Shown: in pieces, positions 27,115 to 37,731 of the stretch
Layout: each line of letters starts with the position of its first letter
How positions within the stretch are numbered: position 1 is the first letter of the stretch
NCBI RefSeq assembly: GCF_003324485.1
Contig: NZ_QODK01000004.1
Location: 62,001 to 126,000, forward strand
DNA length: 64,000 nucleotides
Source: Cohaesibacter intestini
GTDB lineage: Bacteria > Pseudomonadota > Alphaproteobacteria > Rhizobiales > Cohaesibacteraceae
Direction of reading: 5' to 3'
Made by a program: the position numbers and the translations under genes
Notes under the pieces: generated by a model
Database searches by the model: none
Seen by the model: the letters and a program-made list of their open reading frames with translations, nothing else
Told to the model about the DNA's origin: nothing

Positions 27115-28122
27115 TTAGATGAGCTTGGCCATAGCAACCGCGGTGTCAGCCATGCGGTTGGAGAAGCCCCATTCGTTGTCGTACCAGGTCAGGATGCGGA
27201 CCATGCGGCCTTCCATGACTTTGGTCTGATCCATGTGGAAGATGGAAGAATGTGGATCATGGTTGAAGTCGCAAGATACGTTCGGCACTTCGGTGTAGCC
27301 CAAAACGCCAGCCAGTGCGCCATCAGCAGCTTCTTTGATTGCTGCGTTGATTTCTTCAACGGTGGTGTCTTTCTTGGCTTCGAAGACCAGATCCACAACC
27401 GAGACGTTCGGGGTTGGAACGCGGATGGCGACGCCGTCCAGCTTGCCAGCCAGTTCTGGCAGAACCAGACCAACGGCTTTCGCAGCACCGGTGGAGGTCG
27501 GGATCATGGACAGGGCTGCTGCGCGGGCGCGGTACAGATCCGAGTGCATGGTATCGAGGGTCGGCTGGTCACCAGTGTAGGAGTGAATGGTGGTCATGAA
27601 GCCTTTTTCGATGCCAACAGCTTTGTCCAGAACGTAAGCAACCGGAGACAGGCAGTTGGTGGTGCAGGATGCGTTGGAAACAACCAGATCGTCAGCGGTC
27701 AGGGTGTCGTGGTTGACGCCGTAAACGATGGTTTTGTCAGCGCCAGCAGCCGGTGCGGACACCAGAACGCGCTTTGCACCAGCGGTCAGGTGCATGGACG
27801 CTTTTTCCTTGGCAGTGAAGATACCGGTGCATTCCATGGCAATGTCGATGCCCAGCTCACCCCAAGGCAGTTCTTCAGGGTTGCGGATAGCGGTGACCTT
27901 GATTGGGCCGCGGCCGACATTGATGGTGTCGCCATCAACGGTGACTTCTGCAGGGAATTTACCATGAACAGAGTCAAAGCGGAGCAGATGGGCGTTGGTT
28001 TCAACTGGGCCCAGATCGTTGATCGCTACGACTTCGATGTCGGTGCGACCAGATTCGATGATAGCACGCAGTACATTTCGTCCAATACGACCGAAACCAT
28101 TGATCGCTACTTTTACAGTCAT
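27115..28122 (-). CDS. gap: Type I glyceraldehyde-3-phosphate dehydrogenase
   Basis: A 335-residue NAD-dependent GAPDH. The Rossmann start [16 protein letters not shown] is at residues 4-19. The catalytic [12 protein letters not shown] (cysteine near residue 150) and the C-terminal [12 protein letters not shown] are present. ATG at 28122 is placed by AGGAGAAGG; the frame extends to 28164 without a ribosome site. It lies between tkt and pgk. Its upstream region carries two perfect inverted repeats that may be operators. Confidence 0.96.
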   Translation of the reverse strand: MTVKVAINGFGRIGRNVLRAIIESGRTDIEVVAINDLGPVETNAHLLRFDSVHGKFPAEVTVDGDTINVGRGPIKVTAIRNPEELPWGELGIDIAMECTGIFTAKEKASMHLTAGAKRVLVSAPAAGADKTIVYGVNHDTLTADDLVVSNASCTTNCLSPVAYVLDKAVGIEKGFMTTIHSYTGDQPTLDTMHSDLYRARAAALSMIPTSTGAAKAVGLVLPELAGKLDGVAIRVPTPNVSVVDLVFEAKKDTTVEEINAAIKEAADGALAGVLGYTEVPNVSCDFNHDPHSSIFHMDQTKVMEGRMVRILTWYDNEWGFSNRMADTAVAMAKLI

Positions 28123-28488
28123 GACCTTCTCCTGAATTTTCTTGCCTGCCCCGAAATTTACCAACGAAAGGGGGTCGGACTTCCACTTGAGAGAGTTCTC
28201 TTGTCACCCTGAGGCTTCAAGGTGGCAGGATAACGCTTTGGTTCATTGGCTCGAGAATGGTCCGTGTTTCAACACAAATTTGCGTGAGTGTCGAAACAGG
28301 GATCTCCTCCAGATCATCCAATTATGCGCCACATATTCGCCTTTGAATATGACGCACTGATCAGTCTCAATTTAAATCGTTATCATACTTTTGTCGTATG
28401 ACATTTTTGCATGGCTGCCAAGTCACTTGGCGGGACTTCAGCATTTTTTTGCGTATTTTCCCGCCAAATTGACATTTTGCTTCAAAAG
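28123..28488. promoter_or_regulatory. Upstream region of gap with inverted repeats
   Basis: No coding gene. Three inverted repeats are visible: CATATTC-N6-GAATATG (28332-28351), TCATAC-N7-GTATGA (28383-28401), and TTGGCGGG-N25-CCCGCCAA (28427-28467). The last lies just past the tkt stop. The first two have the size and symmetry of dimeric repressor sites. I cannot name the regulator. Confidence 0.45.
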
Positions 28489-30480
28489 TTATGACGTTTT
28501 AAGGCGCTCTGCAACCAGTGCAACGACATTCTCGGCGGTGATGCCGAACTTCTCATAAAGCTCTTTGTAAGGGCCGGAAGCGCCAAACGAGTCCATGCCG
28601 ACAAAAATGCCGTCAGAGCCGATGAAGCGATCCCACCCCATGCGGATGGCAGCTTCAATCGCAACATTGACCTTGGCGCTGCCCAGCGTTTCGCGCTGGT
28701 AGTTTGCGGACTGCTTCTCGAACAGCTCGAAGCAAGGCACGGAAATCACCCGGGCCGGGATGTCCTGCTCGGCAAGGGCTTTCTGAGCTGCCATGGCGAC
28801 TTCGATTTCAGAGCCGGAAGCAAAGATCGATACGTCGGCTTCCCCGTCGCAATCGGACAGAAGATAGGCGCCGCGTGCTGACAGATTGTCATCGGAATAT
28901 TCGGTGCGAACCGGTTCCAGACCCTGACGGGTGAGGGACAGGACGCTCGGATTGTGCTCCGACTGAATGGCGACTTCCCAGCATTCTGCGGTTTCATACA
29001 CGTCTGCAGGGCGGAAGACCTGCATGTTTGGAATGGCGCGCAGGGAGGCAAGGGTCTCGACCGGCTGGTGGGTCGGGCCGTCTTCGCCCAGACCGATGGA
29101 ATCATGGGTCAGGACATAGACAACGCGCTGTTCCATCAGGGCGGAGAGGCGCATAGCACCGCGCATGTAATCCGCAAAGACCAGGAAGGTGCCACCGTAA
29201 GGAATGACGCCGCCATGCAGGGCCATGCCGTTCATGGCAGAGGCCATCACATGCTCGCGGATACCCCAGTTCATGTAACGACCGGAGAAGTCGTCTGGCG
29301 TGATGGAGACGGTGTGCGAGGTTTTGGTGTTGTTCGACCCGGTCAGGTCAGCAGAGCCGCCGACGGTTTCCGGCAGGACACCGTTGATGACATTGAGGGC
29401 CATCTCGGAGGCTTTGCGGGTGGCAACATTCTTGGGCTCGGCTGCCAGTTCTTTCTTGTAGGCTGCCATGGCATCTTCGAAGCCGGATGGCAGGTCGCCA
29501 CGCATGCGGCGTTCAAACTCGGCGGACAGCTCGGAATCGGCAGCTTCAAAGCGCTTCTGCCACTCTTTGTGGCCATGAGCGGCATTCAGGCCAGCAATGC
29601 GCCATGCGTCGCGAATGTCGGACGGAATATCAAATGGCTCATTTTCCCAACCCAGCGCTTCGCGGGTAGCGGCAATTTCCGCTGCACCCAATGGAGCGCC
29701 GTGAACGGACGAGGTGCCGCCCTTGTTTGGCGCGCCAAAACCGATGGTGGTTTTACAAGCAATGATGGTTGGCTTGTCGCTCTTCTGAGCGGCAGCAATG
29801 GCTTTCTCGATGGCCGAGTGGTCATGGCCGTCGATGGCATCGGTGTTCCAGCCAGACGCTTTGAAGCGGTCCAACTGGTTGGTGGAATCAGACACGGACA
29901 CGGCACCGTCAATGGTGACATTGTTGTCGTCCCACAAGAGGATCAGCTTGTTGAGCTTGAGGTGGCCTGCCAGAGACAGGGCTTCCTGAGAGATGCCCTC
30001 CATCAGACAGCCGTCACCAGCCAGCACGTAGGTGTAGTGATCAACCAGCTCGGAGCCGAACTGGGCTGCCAGTGCTTTCTCGGCAATTGCCATGCCAACC
30101 GCGTTGGCCAGACCCTGACCAAGTGGGCCAGTGGTGGTTTCGATGCCGCACGCATGACCAAATTCCGGGTGACCCGCGGTTTTCGCGCCGATCTGGCGGA
30201 AATTCTGAAGATCCTCAATCGACATGTCTTCATAGCCGAGAAGATGCAGCAGAGAATATAGCAGCATTGAACCGTGACCGGCGGACAGGACGAAGCGGTC
30301 TCTGTCAGCCCATTTCGGGGCCGTCGGGTCAAACTTCATGAATTTGGTGAAAAGAACCGTCGCAATGTCGGCTGCACCCATTGGAAGACCAGGGTGACCT
30401 GATTTCGCTTTTTCAACGGCGTCCATTGAAAGAAAGCGGATCGCATGTGCCATGCGGGTTTGTTTATCCATGTTGCTCAT
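28489..30480 (-). CDS. tkt: Transketolase
   Basis: A 663-residue thiamine-diphosphate enzyme of the pentose phosphate pathway that transfers two-carbon units between sugar phosphates. The N-terminal [20 protein letters not shown], the ThDP motif [20 protein letters not shown] (GDG near residue 155), [11 protein letters not shown], and the pyrimidine domain [18 protein letters not shown] are intact. It is the first gene of the tkt-gap-pgk run and should be transcribed from the 686-bp gap to its right. Confidence 0.96.
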   Translation of the reverse strand: MSNMDKQTRMAHAIRFLSMDAVEKAKSGHPGLPMGAADIATVLFTKFMKFDPTAPKWADRDRFVLSAGHGSMLLYSLLHLLGYEDMSIEDLQNFRQIGAKTAGHPEFGHACGIETTTGPLGQGLANAVGMAIAEKALAAQFGSELVDHYTYVLAGDGCLMEGISQEALSLAGHLKLNKLILLWDDNNVTIDGAVSVSDSTNQLDRFKASGWNTDAIDGHDHSAIEKAIAAAQKSDKPTIIACKTTIGFGAPNKGGTSSVHGAPLGAAEIAATREALGWENEPFDIPSDIRDAWRIAGLNAAHGHKEWQKRFEAADSELSAEFERRMRGDLPSGFEDAMAAYKKELAAEPKNVATRKASEMALNVINGVLPETVGGSADLTGSNNTKTSHTVSITPDDFSGRYMNWGIREHVMASAMNGMALHGGVIPYGGTFLVFADYMRGAMRLSALMEQRVVYVLTHDSIGLGEDGPTHQPVETLASLRAIPNMQVFRPADVYETAECWEVAIQSEHNPSVLSLTRQGLEPVRTEYSDDNLSARGAYLLSDCDGEADVSIFASGSEIEVAMAAQKALAEQDIPARVISVPCFELFEKQSANYQRETLGSAKVNVAIEAAIRMGWDRFIGSDGIFVGMDSFGASGPYKELYEKFGITAENVVALVAERLKTS

Positions 30481-31166
30481 GAACTCTGCTTTTGGGAATT
30501 ATCAAATGTGACAGCAAGGGAAATCCCAACCTAGTGCCCCCTCCGCCAGTTGAGTGATCGTAGTCGATCATGCCATTCAGGACCTGCCCTGCCTCATTGT
30601 AGCCCGGCAGACAGAGGCTGAAACAAACGCTGAGACATTTATCACTCGTGGGCGAAGAGTCAATCTCAACTTGGCCCTAGACTTAGCAAAAAGGCTGATT
30701 TTTGCGCTCCAGACAATCCCCTGTGGACTGGAACTGTTGACGAAGAGGCGGCATTGACGGGACTGGCAGAAGTCACCTAGATTCAAATTTAGCCATATTT
30801 TTGGCCTGATTCACCGGGTTTGAATCGCTTTCCTGAACGGCATCGGGGGATGCCATGGTTGATCGTGCCTGTCGGGCTGGCCTCAAAATGCCCCATCGCG
30901 GATGCCAGAGGCAGAAACGACAACAGAGCCGGGACTTGGCGCAAGAAAGGCCCGATGAAAGATGTGCCCAAAACACATCAAAGCGATGTGGGATGGCTGG
31001 ACGCTGGGGGTGCATTCCGCTAAAGCAGGCCAGAATGCCAGTCCGTTTGACCCTGTCTGACAAAGAGGGGGCACAATCGGGATTGGGCTGCGGACCCCTT
31101 GCTGTGGCGGTGGCGAGTGGCAATGCAAGTGAGAGTTTTTCGTGTTGGGGGAAGGTTGGGGGAAGT
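30481..31166. other. Long divergent intergenic region between tkt and DUF4164 gene
   Basis: This carries the tkt promoter (leftward) and the promoter for the DUF4164-zapA pair (rightward); neither has a clear -35/-10. An inverted repeat GATTCAAA (30780-30787) / TTTGAATC (30819-30826), with an inner GCCA/TGGC hairpin, lies in the middle. Several frames stay open here, but none has a credible start or protein-like composition. Confidence 0.4.
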
Positions 31167-31448
31167 ATGTCTGAAAGACCAGCGGTTCAGGACGCCTTGG
31201 TGCGGCTTGAGCAGGCGATTGCGTCCCTCGAACGGGCGGTTGACAAAAGGCAGGATAAGGCTTTGTCTCTCAATGCCTTGCAGGGCGATTTGAAGCGGAT
31301 GAGCAAGGAGCGCGAAACTTTGACGCAATCTTTGAAATCCGCCCAATCGCGATCAGAGCGCCTTGAAGGTGCAAATGAAGAAGTGTCCCGACGACTGGTC
31401 TCCGCAATGGAATCAGTTCGGGCCGTTCTGGATCAGCATGGTGGCTGA
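31167..31448 (+). CDS. DUF4164 coiled-coil protein
   Basis: A 93-residue helical protein, predicted coiled coil for almost its whole length, with heptads such as ALVRLEQAIASLERAVDK and LQGDLKRMSKERETLTQSL. This small family is usually found directly before zapA in Hyphomicrobiales, and that is the case here (27 bp). A role in division is suggested only by this context. ATG at 31167 follows GGGGGAAGT; the frame runs further upstream but lacks a start with support. Confidence 0.75.
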   Translation: MSERPAVQDALVRLEQAIASLERAVDKRQDKALSLNALQGDLKRMSKERETLTQSLKSAQSRSERLEGANEEVSRRLVSAMESVRAVLDQHGG

Positions 31449-31475
31449 TCTGTGAAGGGATGACCGGAGAAGGCT

Positions 31476-31835
31476 ATGGTTCAGGTCAGTGTCAGTATCA
31501 ATGGTCGCGCCTATCGCATGGCGTGCGAAGACGGACAGGAAGACCATCTGCTGTCGCTGGCGCGCCGGTTTGACGAGTTGATTGATCAGTTGAAAGAGAA
31601 TTTCGGCGAAATTGGTGATCAGCGCCTGACGGTGATGGCCGGGATCATGGCGATGGACCAACTGGCCGAGTTGGACGGCCGGGTCAAGCATCTGGATCAG
31701 GAGGTCTCGGCGCTGAGGGAAGCCCGGTCGGCTGTTCAGGTCAAGAATGAAGGCGATCAGGAGCAGTTGGCGCACCGAATCGACAAGGCCGCCGAGCAGT
31801 TGGAGCGCTTGTCACACTTATTGCTGGAAAGCTGA
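31476..31835 (+). CDS. zapA: Cell division protein ZapA
   Basis: A 119-residue protein. The N-terminal globular part, VSVSINGRAYRMACEDGQED, leads to HLLSLARRFDELIDQLK and a C-terminal coiled coil. ZapA forms a tetramer that cross-links FtsZ filaments at mid-cell. It is coupled to the DUF4164 gene upstream and followed by 6S RNA and fthC, the common bacterial zapA-ssrS-fthC order. An ATG at 31476 lies 12 bases after GGAGAAGG. Confidence 0.92.
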   Translation: MVQVSVSINGRAYRMACEDGQEDHLLSLARRFDELIDQLKENFGEIGDQRLTVMAGIMAMDQLAELDGRVKHLDQEVSALREARSAVQVKNEGDQEQLAHRIDKAAEQLERLSHLLLES

Positions 31836-31887
31836 AAATCTTGTCGCAGTGGGCTGGAATTCCCACCGCCCTTCCTATATATTCCAT

Positions 31888-32053
31888 TGCTTGCTGCACT
31901 TCACGTGAGAAGCTACTTTTCCTCGGGGCCTTAAAGATCCGAAAGGGAGCTGGCGCTGATAGGGACCGTGGTCCTCTTCAACTGGCCCCCACCTTAACAT
32001 AAGGTGTCCCAGGATCAGAAAAGCTTTAACGGTCGCTGCGGCTTCCTATTGCA
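31888..32053 (+). ncRNA. ssrS: 6S RNA
   Basis: The position between zapA and fthC is the conserved site of 6S RNA. The sequence can close a long terminal stem (TTGCTTGCTGC near 31888 with CGCTGCGG...TTGCAA near 32034-32053) around a central region containing CCTCGGGGCCTTAAAGATCC, typical of the alphaproteobacterial form. TATATATT at 31876-31883 is a good -10. 6S RNA mimics an open promoter and sequesters the housekeeping RNA polymerase in stationary phase. Exact ends are estimates. Confidence 0.75.
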
Positions 32054-32090
32054 AGAGCGGCTCCTTGATGAAGGGAGCCGCTCTTTTGTT
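32053..32090 (+). terminator. Rho-independent terminator after 6S RNA
   Basis: An 11-bp stem AGAGCGGCTCC/GGAGCCGCTCT with a short A/T loop, followed by TTTTGTTTT. Confidence 0.88.
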
Positions 32091-32217
32091 TTCTGTTCGC
32101 TTCCTGTTCGTTGGCTTTTCGTATGATGACTTGGGGAGCGTGTGAATCATTGAGGCAGCGCATTGTCGCGGGGCATTCGTCATGGGATGATCATGGTGAA
32201 CTCGGGGAGGACGCGGC

Positions 32218-32817
32218 GTGAATGAAATGCGACTGATCGACAGAAAGACGCAGTTGCGTGCCACGGTGCGGGTGCTGCGCGATGCCATGCCCCATGCGGA
32301 GCGCGCGGTGCATAGTGAACAGGCAGCCCGTCTTCTGCTTGATCAACTGGATGATGTCAAAGGGGTCATGATAGGCCTTTTCTGGCCAATTGGCTCTGAA
32401 ATCGATTGCCTTGCCCTGGTTGATCCGCTGCGGTCCGCCGGAGCGGATTTGGCCTTGCCTGCGACATTGGCAAATCGTGAGATGGTGTTTCGTCAATGGC
32501 TTCCCGATTGCCCGATGGTGGATGGAGGCTATGGCACCTTCGCACCGGACCCTTCGGCCCTGATTGTCGAGCCGCAGATCCTGATCGTGCCACTGTTGGC
32601 CTTTGATCCTCGCGGCAATCGGCTTGGTTACGGGGCCGGATATTATGATCGGTATATTGCCGGGCTGATTGAGGCTGAGCAAAGGCCGCAATGTTTCGGA
32701 CTGGCTTTTTCATTGCAAAAACTGGACAAGGTGCCGGTTGGTCTTTATGACCTGCCTCTGGATATGATCGTGACCGAGGCCGGTATCATTCACTCCCCTG
32801 CTACGGACCCATCCTGA
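32218..32817 (+). CDS. fthC: 5-formyltetrahydrofolate cyclo-ligase
   Basis: A 199-residue ATP-dependent enzyme (also called ygfA) turning 5-formyl-THF into 5,10-methenyl-THF. The motifs are KTQLRATVRVLRD at the start, GLFWPIGSEID, and the nucleotide/folate signature PLLAFDPRGNRLGYGAGYYDRYI. The GTG at 32218 is preceded by GGGGAGG eight bases upstream and is preferred to an ATG three codons later. Its place after 6S RNA is conserved widely. Confidence 0.93.
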   Translation: MNEMRLIDRKTQLRATVRVLRDAMPHAERAVHSEQAARLLLDQLDDVKGVMIGLFWPIGSEIDCLALVDPLRSAGADLALPATLANREMVFRQWLPDCPMVDGGYGTFAPDPSALIVEPQILIVPLLAFDPRGNRLGYGAGYYDRYIAGLIEAEQRPQCFGLAFSLQKLDKVPVGLYDLPLDMIVTEAGIIHSPATDPS

Positions 32818-32950
32818 CGCTCAATGATGCGTCGTTTGATGGATCCTCAAACGTGATCGCATCATGTCTTCTCAGTTTGTAGAGCCTTGCAGCCTCCGGG
32901 GTGGTTGCTTGGCCAAAGAAGACAGCGCGACGCGCTGAAGGCAGGACGCG

Positions 32951-33778
32951 ATGAGACTGTTATTCATTGGGGACATTGTCGGCCGGGCCGGTCGGACGAT
33001 CGTGCAGGATAAACTGCCGGGGCTGGTTGAGACCCATGGCATCGATTTCGTTGTCATCAATGGCGAGAATTCCGCCGCCGGATTCGGTATTACAGAGACC
33101 ATTGTTCAGGATCTGCTGGATGCGGGTGGCGATGTCATCACCACCGGCAATCATGCCTGGGACCAGCGCGATGCGCTGGTTTTCTGCGAGCGGCAGCCTG
33201 CTTTCCTCAGGCCGGTCAATTACCCCTCCGGCGTACCCGGCAAGGGCGCCAATCTCTATACTGCCCGCAATGGCGCCAATATCCTGGTGATGAATGCCAT
33301 GGGGCGGGTTTATATGGATGCGCTGGACTGTCCCTTTGCTGCTGTCGAGAAGGAGTTGGCAGCCTGCCCGATGGGCGAGTTTGCTGATGCGATCGTGGTC
33401 GACTTTCATGCCGAGGCGACCTCGGAAAAGCAGGCCATGGGACATTTTCTCGATGGGCGGGTCAGCTTGGTGGTGGGCACCCACACTCACGTGCCAACCT
33501 CGGACTATCGGGTTTTGCCTTCTGGCACGGCCTATATGTCGGATGCGGGCATGACTGGTGACTATGATTCTGTGCTTGGCATGGAGAAGGAAGAGCCGGT
33601 ACAGCGCTTCCTGCGCAAGGTTCCATCCGCGCGCTTTACGCCAGCGCTTGGTGATCCGACCCTCTGCGGTGTGGCCGTCGATATTGAGGATGGAACCGGC
33701 CTTGCCCTTGCTGTCGAGCCGTTGCGGATTGGCGGGCATCTATCCCCGCATATTCCGTCCTTCTGGGAAAAATCCTAA
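32951..33778 (+). CDS. YmdB-type metallophosphoesterase (TIGR00282)
   Basis: A 275-residue calcineurin-like phosphoesterase. Metal-binding motifs are [11 protein letters not shown] (residues 5-15), [11 protein letters not shown] (36-46), TTGNHAWD (about 66), [16 protein letters not shown] (about 150) and [11 protein letters not shown] (about 176). The Bacillus member YmdB hydrolyses 2',3'-cyclic nucleotides and affects biofilm and RNA turnover. It lies between fthC and yebC. Length and motifs are normal for the family. Confidence 0.92.
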   Translation: MRLLFIGDIVGRAGRTIVQDKLPGLVETHGIDFVVINGENSAAGFGITETIVQDLLDAGGDVITTGNHAWDQRDALVFCERQPAFLRPVNYPSGVPGKGANLYTARNGANILVMNAMGRVYMDALDCPFAAVEKELAACPMGEFADAIVVDFHAEATSEKQAMGHFLDGRVSLVVGTHTHVPTSDYRVLPSGTAYMSDAGMTGDYDSVLGMEKEEPVQRFLRKVPSARFTPALGDPTLCGVAVDIEDGTGLALAVEPLRIGGHLSPHIPSFWEKS

Positions 33779-33906
33779 CGAAACAGCCAGTCTTTGAAGG
33801 CTCTGGCAACAGATCGCTTGATCTTTGCTGGTCTCTTGTGGCATCACCTGCAACAAATTTGATGCGCCTTGGGCGCGATGAGACAGAATTTACGGATTTA
33901 GGGATT

Positions 33907-34656
33907 ATGGCAGGCCATTCAAAATTCAAGAATATCATGTATCGCAAGGGTGCACAGGATGCCAAGCGGTCCAAGTTGTTCTCCAAGCTCTCCAAGGAAA
34001 TCACCGTCGCAGCCAAAATGGGCGGTGGCGATCCTGACTCCAACGCCCGTTTGCGTCTGGCCATTCAGAACGCCCGCGGCCAGTCCATGCCGAAAGACAA
34101 TATCGACCGCGCCATTAAAAAGGCTGAGGCCGGTGACGAGGGCAACTTTGATGAAGTGCGCTATGAAGGCTACGGCCCGGGCGGCACCGCTGTTGTCGTC
34201 GAAGCGCTGACCGACAACCGCAACCGCACCGCCTCCAACGTGCGCGCTGCTTTCTCGAAAAATGGCGGGTCTCTGGGTGAAACCGGGTCTGTGGCCTTCA
34301 TGTTCGATCGCGTGGGCGAGCTGGTCTATCCTGCGGATGTGGGCGATGCAGACACGGTTCTTGAAGCGGCCATTGAAGCGGGCGCAGACGATGTGGTCAG
34401 CGATGAGGAAGGCCACACCATTTACACCGCCTTTGAAGACATGATCGAAGTGGGCAAGGCGCTGGAAGATTCCTTTGGCAAGGAAGCGGAATCCCAGAAA
34501 GCCATCTGGAAGCCACAGAACGAGATCGACGTTGACGCAGAGAAAGCCGCCACCATCATGAAATTGATGAATGCGCTGGAAGATGACGACGACGTACAGA
34601 ATGTCTATTCCAACTTCTCCATGAGCGACGAAGTGATGGCCTCTCTGGAAGGCTAA
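33907..34656 (+). CDS. YebC/PmpR family transcriptional regulator
   Basis: A 249-residue three-domain protein. The conserved start [20 protein letters not shown] is followed by [35 protein letters not shown] and [13 protein letters not shown]. The family binds DNA in some species and has also been linked to relief of ribosome stalling. It lies just upstream of a LysE gene and near ruvC; YebC next to ruvCAB is a common arrangement. ATG at 33907 was chosen by the family start; the frame extends upstream without need. Confidence 0.93.
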   Translation: MAGHSKFKNIMYRKGAQDAKRSKLFSKLSKEITVAAKMGGGDPDSNARLRLAIQNARGQSMPKDNIDRAIKKAEAGDEGNFDEVRYEGYGPGGTAVVVEALTDNRNRTASNVRAAFSKNGGSLGETGSVAFMFDRVGELVYPADVGDADTVLEAAIEAGADDVVSDEEGHTIYTAFEDMIEVGKALEDSFGKEAESQKAIWKPQNEIDVDAEKAATIMKLMNALEDDDDVQNVYSNFSMSDEVMASLEG

Positions 34657-34679
34657 GCCTTGCCTGTTGACGGAATAAA

Positions 34680-34717
34680 AGAAACCCCGCTTGGCCGCCA
34701 AGCGGGGTTTTGTCTTT
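34680..34717. terminator. Bidirectional terminator between yebC-type gene and lysE-type gene
   Basis: The stem AACCCCGCTTGG / CCAAGCGGGGTT has T-runs on both sides. Confidence 0.9.
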
Positions 34718-34738
34718 TGTGGCACATTGGCGTGCTAT

Positions 34739-35371
34739 TCAGTGCCCAAAGGTACTGGTCAGAATGCGGAGACTGGCAACACCGAACAGCATGGCAAAGA
34801 CTGCATCAAGGGCGCGTCTTGTCTTGCGATAGCCACTGACGACCGGGCGGCTGGCAAATATCCATGCATAGAGCTGACAAACAAGAGCACTTTGGCTGCC
34901 AAGCAGCAGGACAACGGTAATCAGGTCGGTCGGGGTGGCCTCCGCTGGCAGGCCAAGGGCATAGATTGAGCCGATGAAGAGAATGGCCTTGGGATTGGTC
35001 AAGTGGATTGCCAGCCCTTTGAGGTAGCTTTTGCCCAGACTCAGTTCTGCCGTCTCGATCACTGGTTGCTCCAGCCCTGTTGGCGTCATGGCGGAACGCG
35101 CAGACTTCAGGGCCAGAAACAACAGATAACCGGCCCCGAAATAACGCATCACTTCAAACAGCCAGACATTGGCAGCCATCACCGCGCCCATGCCCAGAGC
35201 GGCGGCAAGAGACCAGAGGAAGGATCCGGTTGTCACTCCGCTGGCCAGTGCCAGACCGTGTTTGCGGCCATGGGACATTGAGGTCGCTGCAATGGCAAGT
35301 GTTGCCGGGCCGGGGCTTGCCATGGCGAGCAGGGAGGCGCCCATGATCAGAGGCAGATTGATGTCGGTCAT
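34739..35371 (-). CDS. LysE family amino-acid exporter
   Basis: A 210-residue inner-membrane protein with about six hydrophobic segments. The LysE/RhtB signature AMASPGPATLAIAATSMSHG and GLALASGVTTGS is in the first 50 residues, and the mid-protein motif LGKSYLKGLAIHLTNPKAIL follows. It should export small amino acids or derivatives; the substrate is unknown. Start ATG 35371 gives the family-standard N-terminus; the frame continues upstream to 35494. It is divergent from ruvC. Confidence 0.85.
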   Translation of the reverse strand: MTDINLPLIMGASLLAMASPGPATLAIAATSMSHGRKHGLALASGVTTGSFLWSLAAALGMGAVMAANVWLFEVMRYFGAGYLLFLALKSARSAMTPTGLEQPVIETAELSLGKSYLKGLAIHLTNPKAILFIGSIYALGLPAEATPTDLITVVLLLGSQSALVCQLYAWIFASRPVVSGYRKTRRALDAVFAMLFGVASLRILTSTFGH

Positions 35372-35516
35372 GAAAAGATGCTTTATTGCGTTGGCGAGAA
35401 GGGTGCAAAATCCTGAAGGTGAGCGCCATTTTCTCATGGTGCCTGCAATTGTCAATTCCTGTTTGAAGTGCGAGTTTGTTCTGGTATTGTTCATATTTCC
35501 GGGCTAATGAAGAGCT

Positions 35517-36020
35517 ATGAAAGAACATCCTGTCCGAATCGTTGGTTTTGATCCCGGGCTCCGCCGCACTGGCTGGGGTGCGATTGATGTTGTCTCCAAT
35601 CGGCTGATTTTTGTTGGCTCAGGGCTGATCACCTCGAATAACAAGCTTGATCTGGCGTCGCGATTGCTGGAATTGCATACGGGCATTTGGGGCGTGTTGG
35701 AAACATACCAGCCGCAGGAAGTCTCCGTTGAGCAGACTTTTGTCAACAAGGATGCTGCCGCCACCCTGAAGCTGGGGCAGGCGCGGGCCATTGCCCTGCT
35801 GGCTCCTGCGCAAAGGGGGCTGGAAGTGGCTGAATATGCACCGAACGCGGTCAAGAAGACCGTGGTTGGCGTTGGCCATGCGGACAAGAAACAGGTTCAG
35901 GTGATGGTCAAAATGCTGTTGCCAAAAGCCCATTTCGACAGCGAAGATGCCGCCGATGCGCTGGCCATTGCCATTTGTCACGCCCATCAGCGCAAACAGA
36001 AAGCCCTGAAGATCGCCTGA
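35517..36020 (+). CDS. ruvC: Holliday junction resolvase RuvC
   Basis: A 167-residue RNase H-fold nuclease that resolves Holliday junctions. The first catalytic aspartate is in [13 protein letters not shown] (residues 8-20), the glutamate in [12 protein letters not shown], and the last acidic pair in [16 protein letters not shown]. It is the first gene of the ruvCAB operon. The start ATG has GAAGAGCT upstream. Confidence 0.96.
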   Translation: MKEHPVRIVGFDPGLRRTGWGAIDVVSNRLIFVGSGLITSNNKLDLASRLLELHTGIWGVLETYQPQEVSVEQTFVNKDAAATLKLGQARAIALLAPAQRGLEVAEYAPNAVKKTVVGVGHADKKQVQVMVKMLLPKAHFDSEDAADALAIAICHAHQRKQKALKIA

Positions 36021-36055
36021 AGGCCGGGCTGGGATAAGAAGCGGAGAGCCGAACC

Positions 36056-36673
36056 ATGATAGGCAAGCTGAAAGGTCTGATCGACGAATATGCCGACGGC
36101 TATGTGATTGTCGATGTGGGTGGCGTCGGTTATGAGGTCCATTGTTCTGGCCAAACCCTGCAGGCCTTGCCTTCGGTCGGTGAGGCAGCGAGTGTGCTGA
36201 TCGAGACCCATGTGCGGGAAGATCAGATCAAGCTGTTTGGCTTTGCCACCACGCTGGAGCGGGACTGGTTCCGCCTGTTGACGACCGTGCAGGGGGTGGG
36301 GCAGAAGGTGGCGCTTGCCATACTTTCTACGTTGAAAATTTCCGAACTGACGTCGGCCATTGCCTTGCAGGATAAAGCGATGGTGGCGCGCACGCCGGGG
36401 GTTGGCCCCAAGGTGGCGCAGCGGATTGTCTCTGAGTTGAAAGACAAGACGCCGTCGCTGGCGGCAACCGATGGTGCGGTTGCCAATCTGCAGGCCGAAA
36501 TGGACAGTGCAGCCGCGCCCAAAGCCATGGCGGAGGCCGTCTCGGCCCTGTCCAATCTGGGATATGGGCAGCTGCAGGCAAGCGCGGCGGTTGCCACCGT
36601 CATCAAACGGGAAGGGGATGATCTGGGCACCGCAGCGCTCATTCGCCTCGCCCTGAAGGAGCTTAGCCAATGA
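36056..36673 (+). CDS. ruvA: Holliday junction branch migration protein RuvA
   Basis: A 205-residue junction-binding protein. Domain I opens [20 protein letters not shown]; helix-hairpin-helix segments follow ([13 protein letters not shown] and [19 protein letters not shown]); an acidic/alanine linker leads to domain III, which contacts RuvB ([15 protein letters not shown]). The stop codon overlaps the ruvB start by four bases (ATGA), showing translational coupling. Confidence 0.96.
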   Translation: MIGKLKGLIDEYADGYVIVDVGGVGYEVHCSGQTLQALPSVGEAASVLIETHVREDQIKLFGFATTLERDWFRLLTTVQGVGQKVALAILSTLKISELTSAIALQDKAMVARTPGVGPKVAQRIVSELKDKTPSLAATDGAVANLQAEMDSAAAPKAMAEAVSALSNLGYGQLQASAAVATVIKREGDDLGTAALIRLALKELSQ

Positions 36674-37731
36674 TCGGGGATGATGACCGCCTGGTTTCGG
36701 CCCAAACAACCGAGGAAGATACCGACCGGACCTTGCGGCCGCAAATGCTCGATGATTTTGTCGGGCAGGCGCAGGCGCGGGCCAATCTGTCGATCTTCAT
36801 TGAAGCGGCTCGCACCCGCAAGGATGCGCTTGATCATGTGCTGTTTGTCGGCCCTCCGGGGCTTGGTAAAACGACGCTGGCGCAGATTGTCAGCCGGGAA
36901 CTTGGGGTGAATTTTAAATCGACCTCCGGTCCGGTGATTGCCAAGGCAGGTGATCTGGCGGCTCTGCTGACCAATCTGGAAGAGAATGATGTTCTCTTCA
37001 TCGACGAGATCCATCGGCTCAACCCGGCGGTAGAAGAAATCCTCTATCCTGCAATGGAAGATTTTCAGCTCGATCTGATCATCGGTGAGGGGCCAGCGGC
37101 CCGTTCGGTGAAGATTGATCTGGCAAAATTCACCCTTGTGGCGGCGACCACCCGGCTGGGGCTTTTGACGACGCCATTGCGTGACCGGTTCGGTATTCCG
37201 GTGCGGCTCAATTTTTATACGGTCGATGAGCTGGAATATATCGTCACCCGTGGGGCGCGCTTGATGGGCGTTGGCATCACCAAGGATGGTGCGGTTGAGA
37301 TTGCGCGTCGGTCGCGTGGCACCCCGCGCATCGCCGGACGCTTGCTGCGCCGGGTGCGTGATGTGGCGATCGTGCAGGCGGGCGGCGAGATCAGCCGCGA
37401 GGTCGCAGACCGAGCCTTGAAAATGCTGGAAGTTGACAATGAGGGCCTTGACGCCCTAGACAGACGCTACCTGATCCTGATTGCCACCTCATTTGGTGGT
37501 GGGCCGGTCGGTATAGAGACCATAGCCGCGGCGCTTTCGGAACCCCGGGACGCCATTGAAGAAATCATTGAGCCTTATTTGATCCAGCAGGGTTTTATCC
37601 AGCGCACCCCGCGCGGACGCCTGCTGGCGCCAAAGGCCTTTGCCCATTTGGGTCTGGCTGTGCCTCAAAAAGACACCCCTCCGCAAATGGGACTTTTTGC
37701 TGAAGGACTGGATGATGCCGGAGCATCATGA
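36670..37731 (+). CDS. ruvB: Holliday junction branch migration helicase RuvB
   Basis: A 353-residue AAA+ motor. The RuvB start [22 protein letters not shown], Walker [11 protein letters not shown] (about 58), Walker [10 protein letters not shown] (about 110), and the winged-helix end [19 protein letters not shown] are all present. It forms hexameric rings that pull DNA through the RuvA-junction complex. Its 3' end overlaps the ybgC start. Confidence 0.97.
   Translation: MIGDDDRLVSAQTTEEDTDRTLRPQMLDDFVGQAQARANLSIFIEAARTRKDALDHVLFVGPPGLGKTTLAQIVSRELGVNFKSTSGPVIAKAGDLAALLTNLEENDVLFIDEIHRLNPAVEEILYPAMEDFQLDLIIGEGPAARSVKIDLAKFTLVAATTRLGLLTTPLRDRFGIPVRLNFYTVDELEYIVTRGARLMGVGITKDGAVEIARRSRGTPRIAGRLLRRVRDVAIVQAGGEISREVADRALKMLEVDNEGLDALDRRYLILIATSFGGGPVGIETIAAALSEPRDAIEEIIEPYLIQQGFIQRTPRGRLLAPKAFAHLGLAVPQKDTPPQMGLFAEGLDDAGAS

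Noticed and set aside
25691-27118. Long open frame opposite pgk (475 codons)
   Set aside because: It is antisense to an intact, unmistakable pgk. Its protein lacks any recognisable fold and reflects GC-rich codon bias on the other strand.
28954-30261. Long open frame opposite tkt (435 codons)
   Set aside because: Antisense shadow of transketolase with no domain pattern or ribosome site.
30855-31166. N-terminal extension of the DUF4164 protein
   Set aside because: The frame is open upstream of 31167, but the encoded residues are basic/cysteine-rich and unlike the conserved coiled coil, and a good ribosome site precedes ATG 31167.
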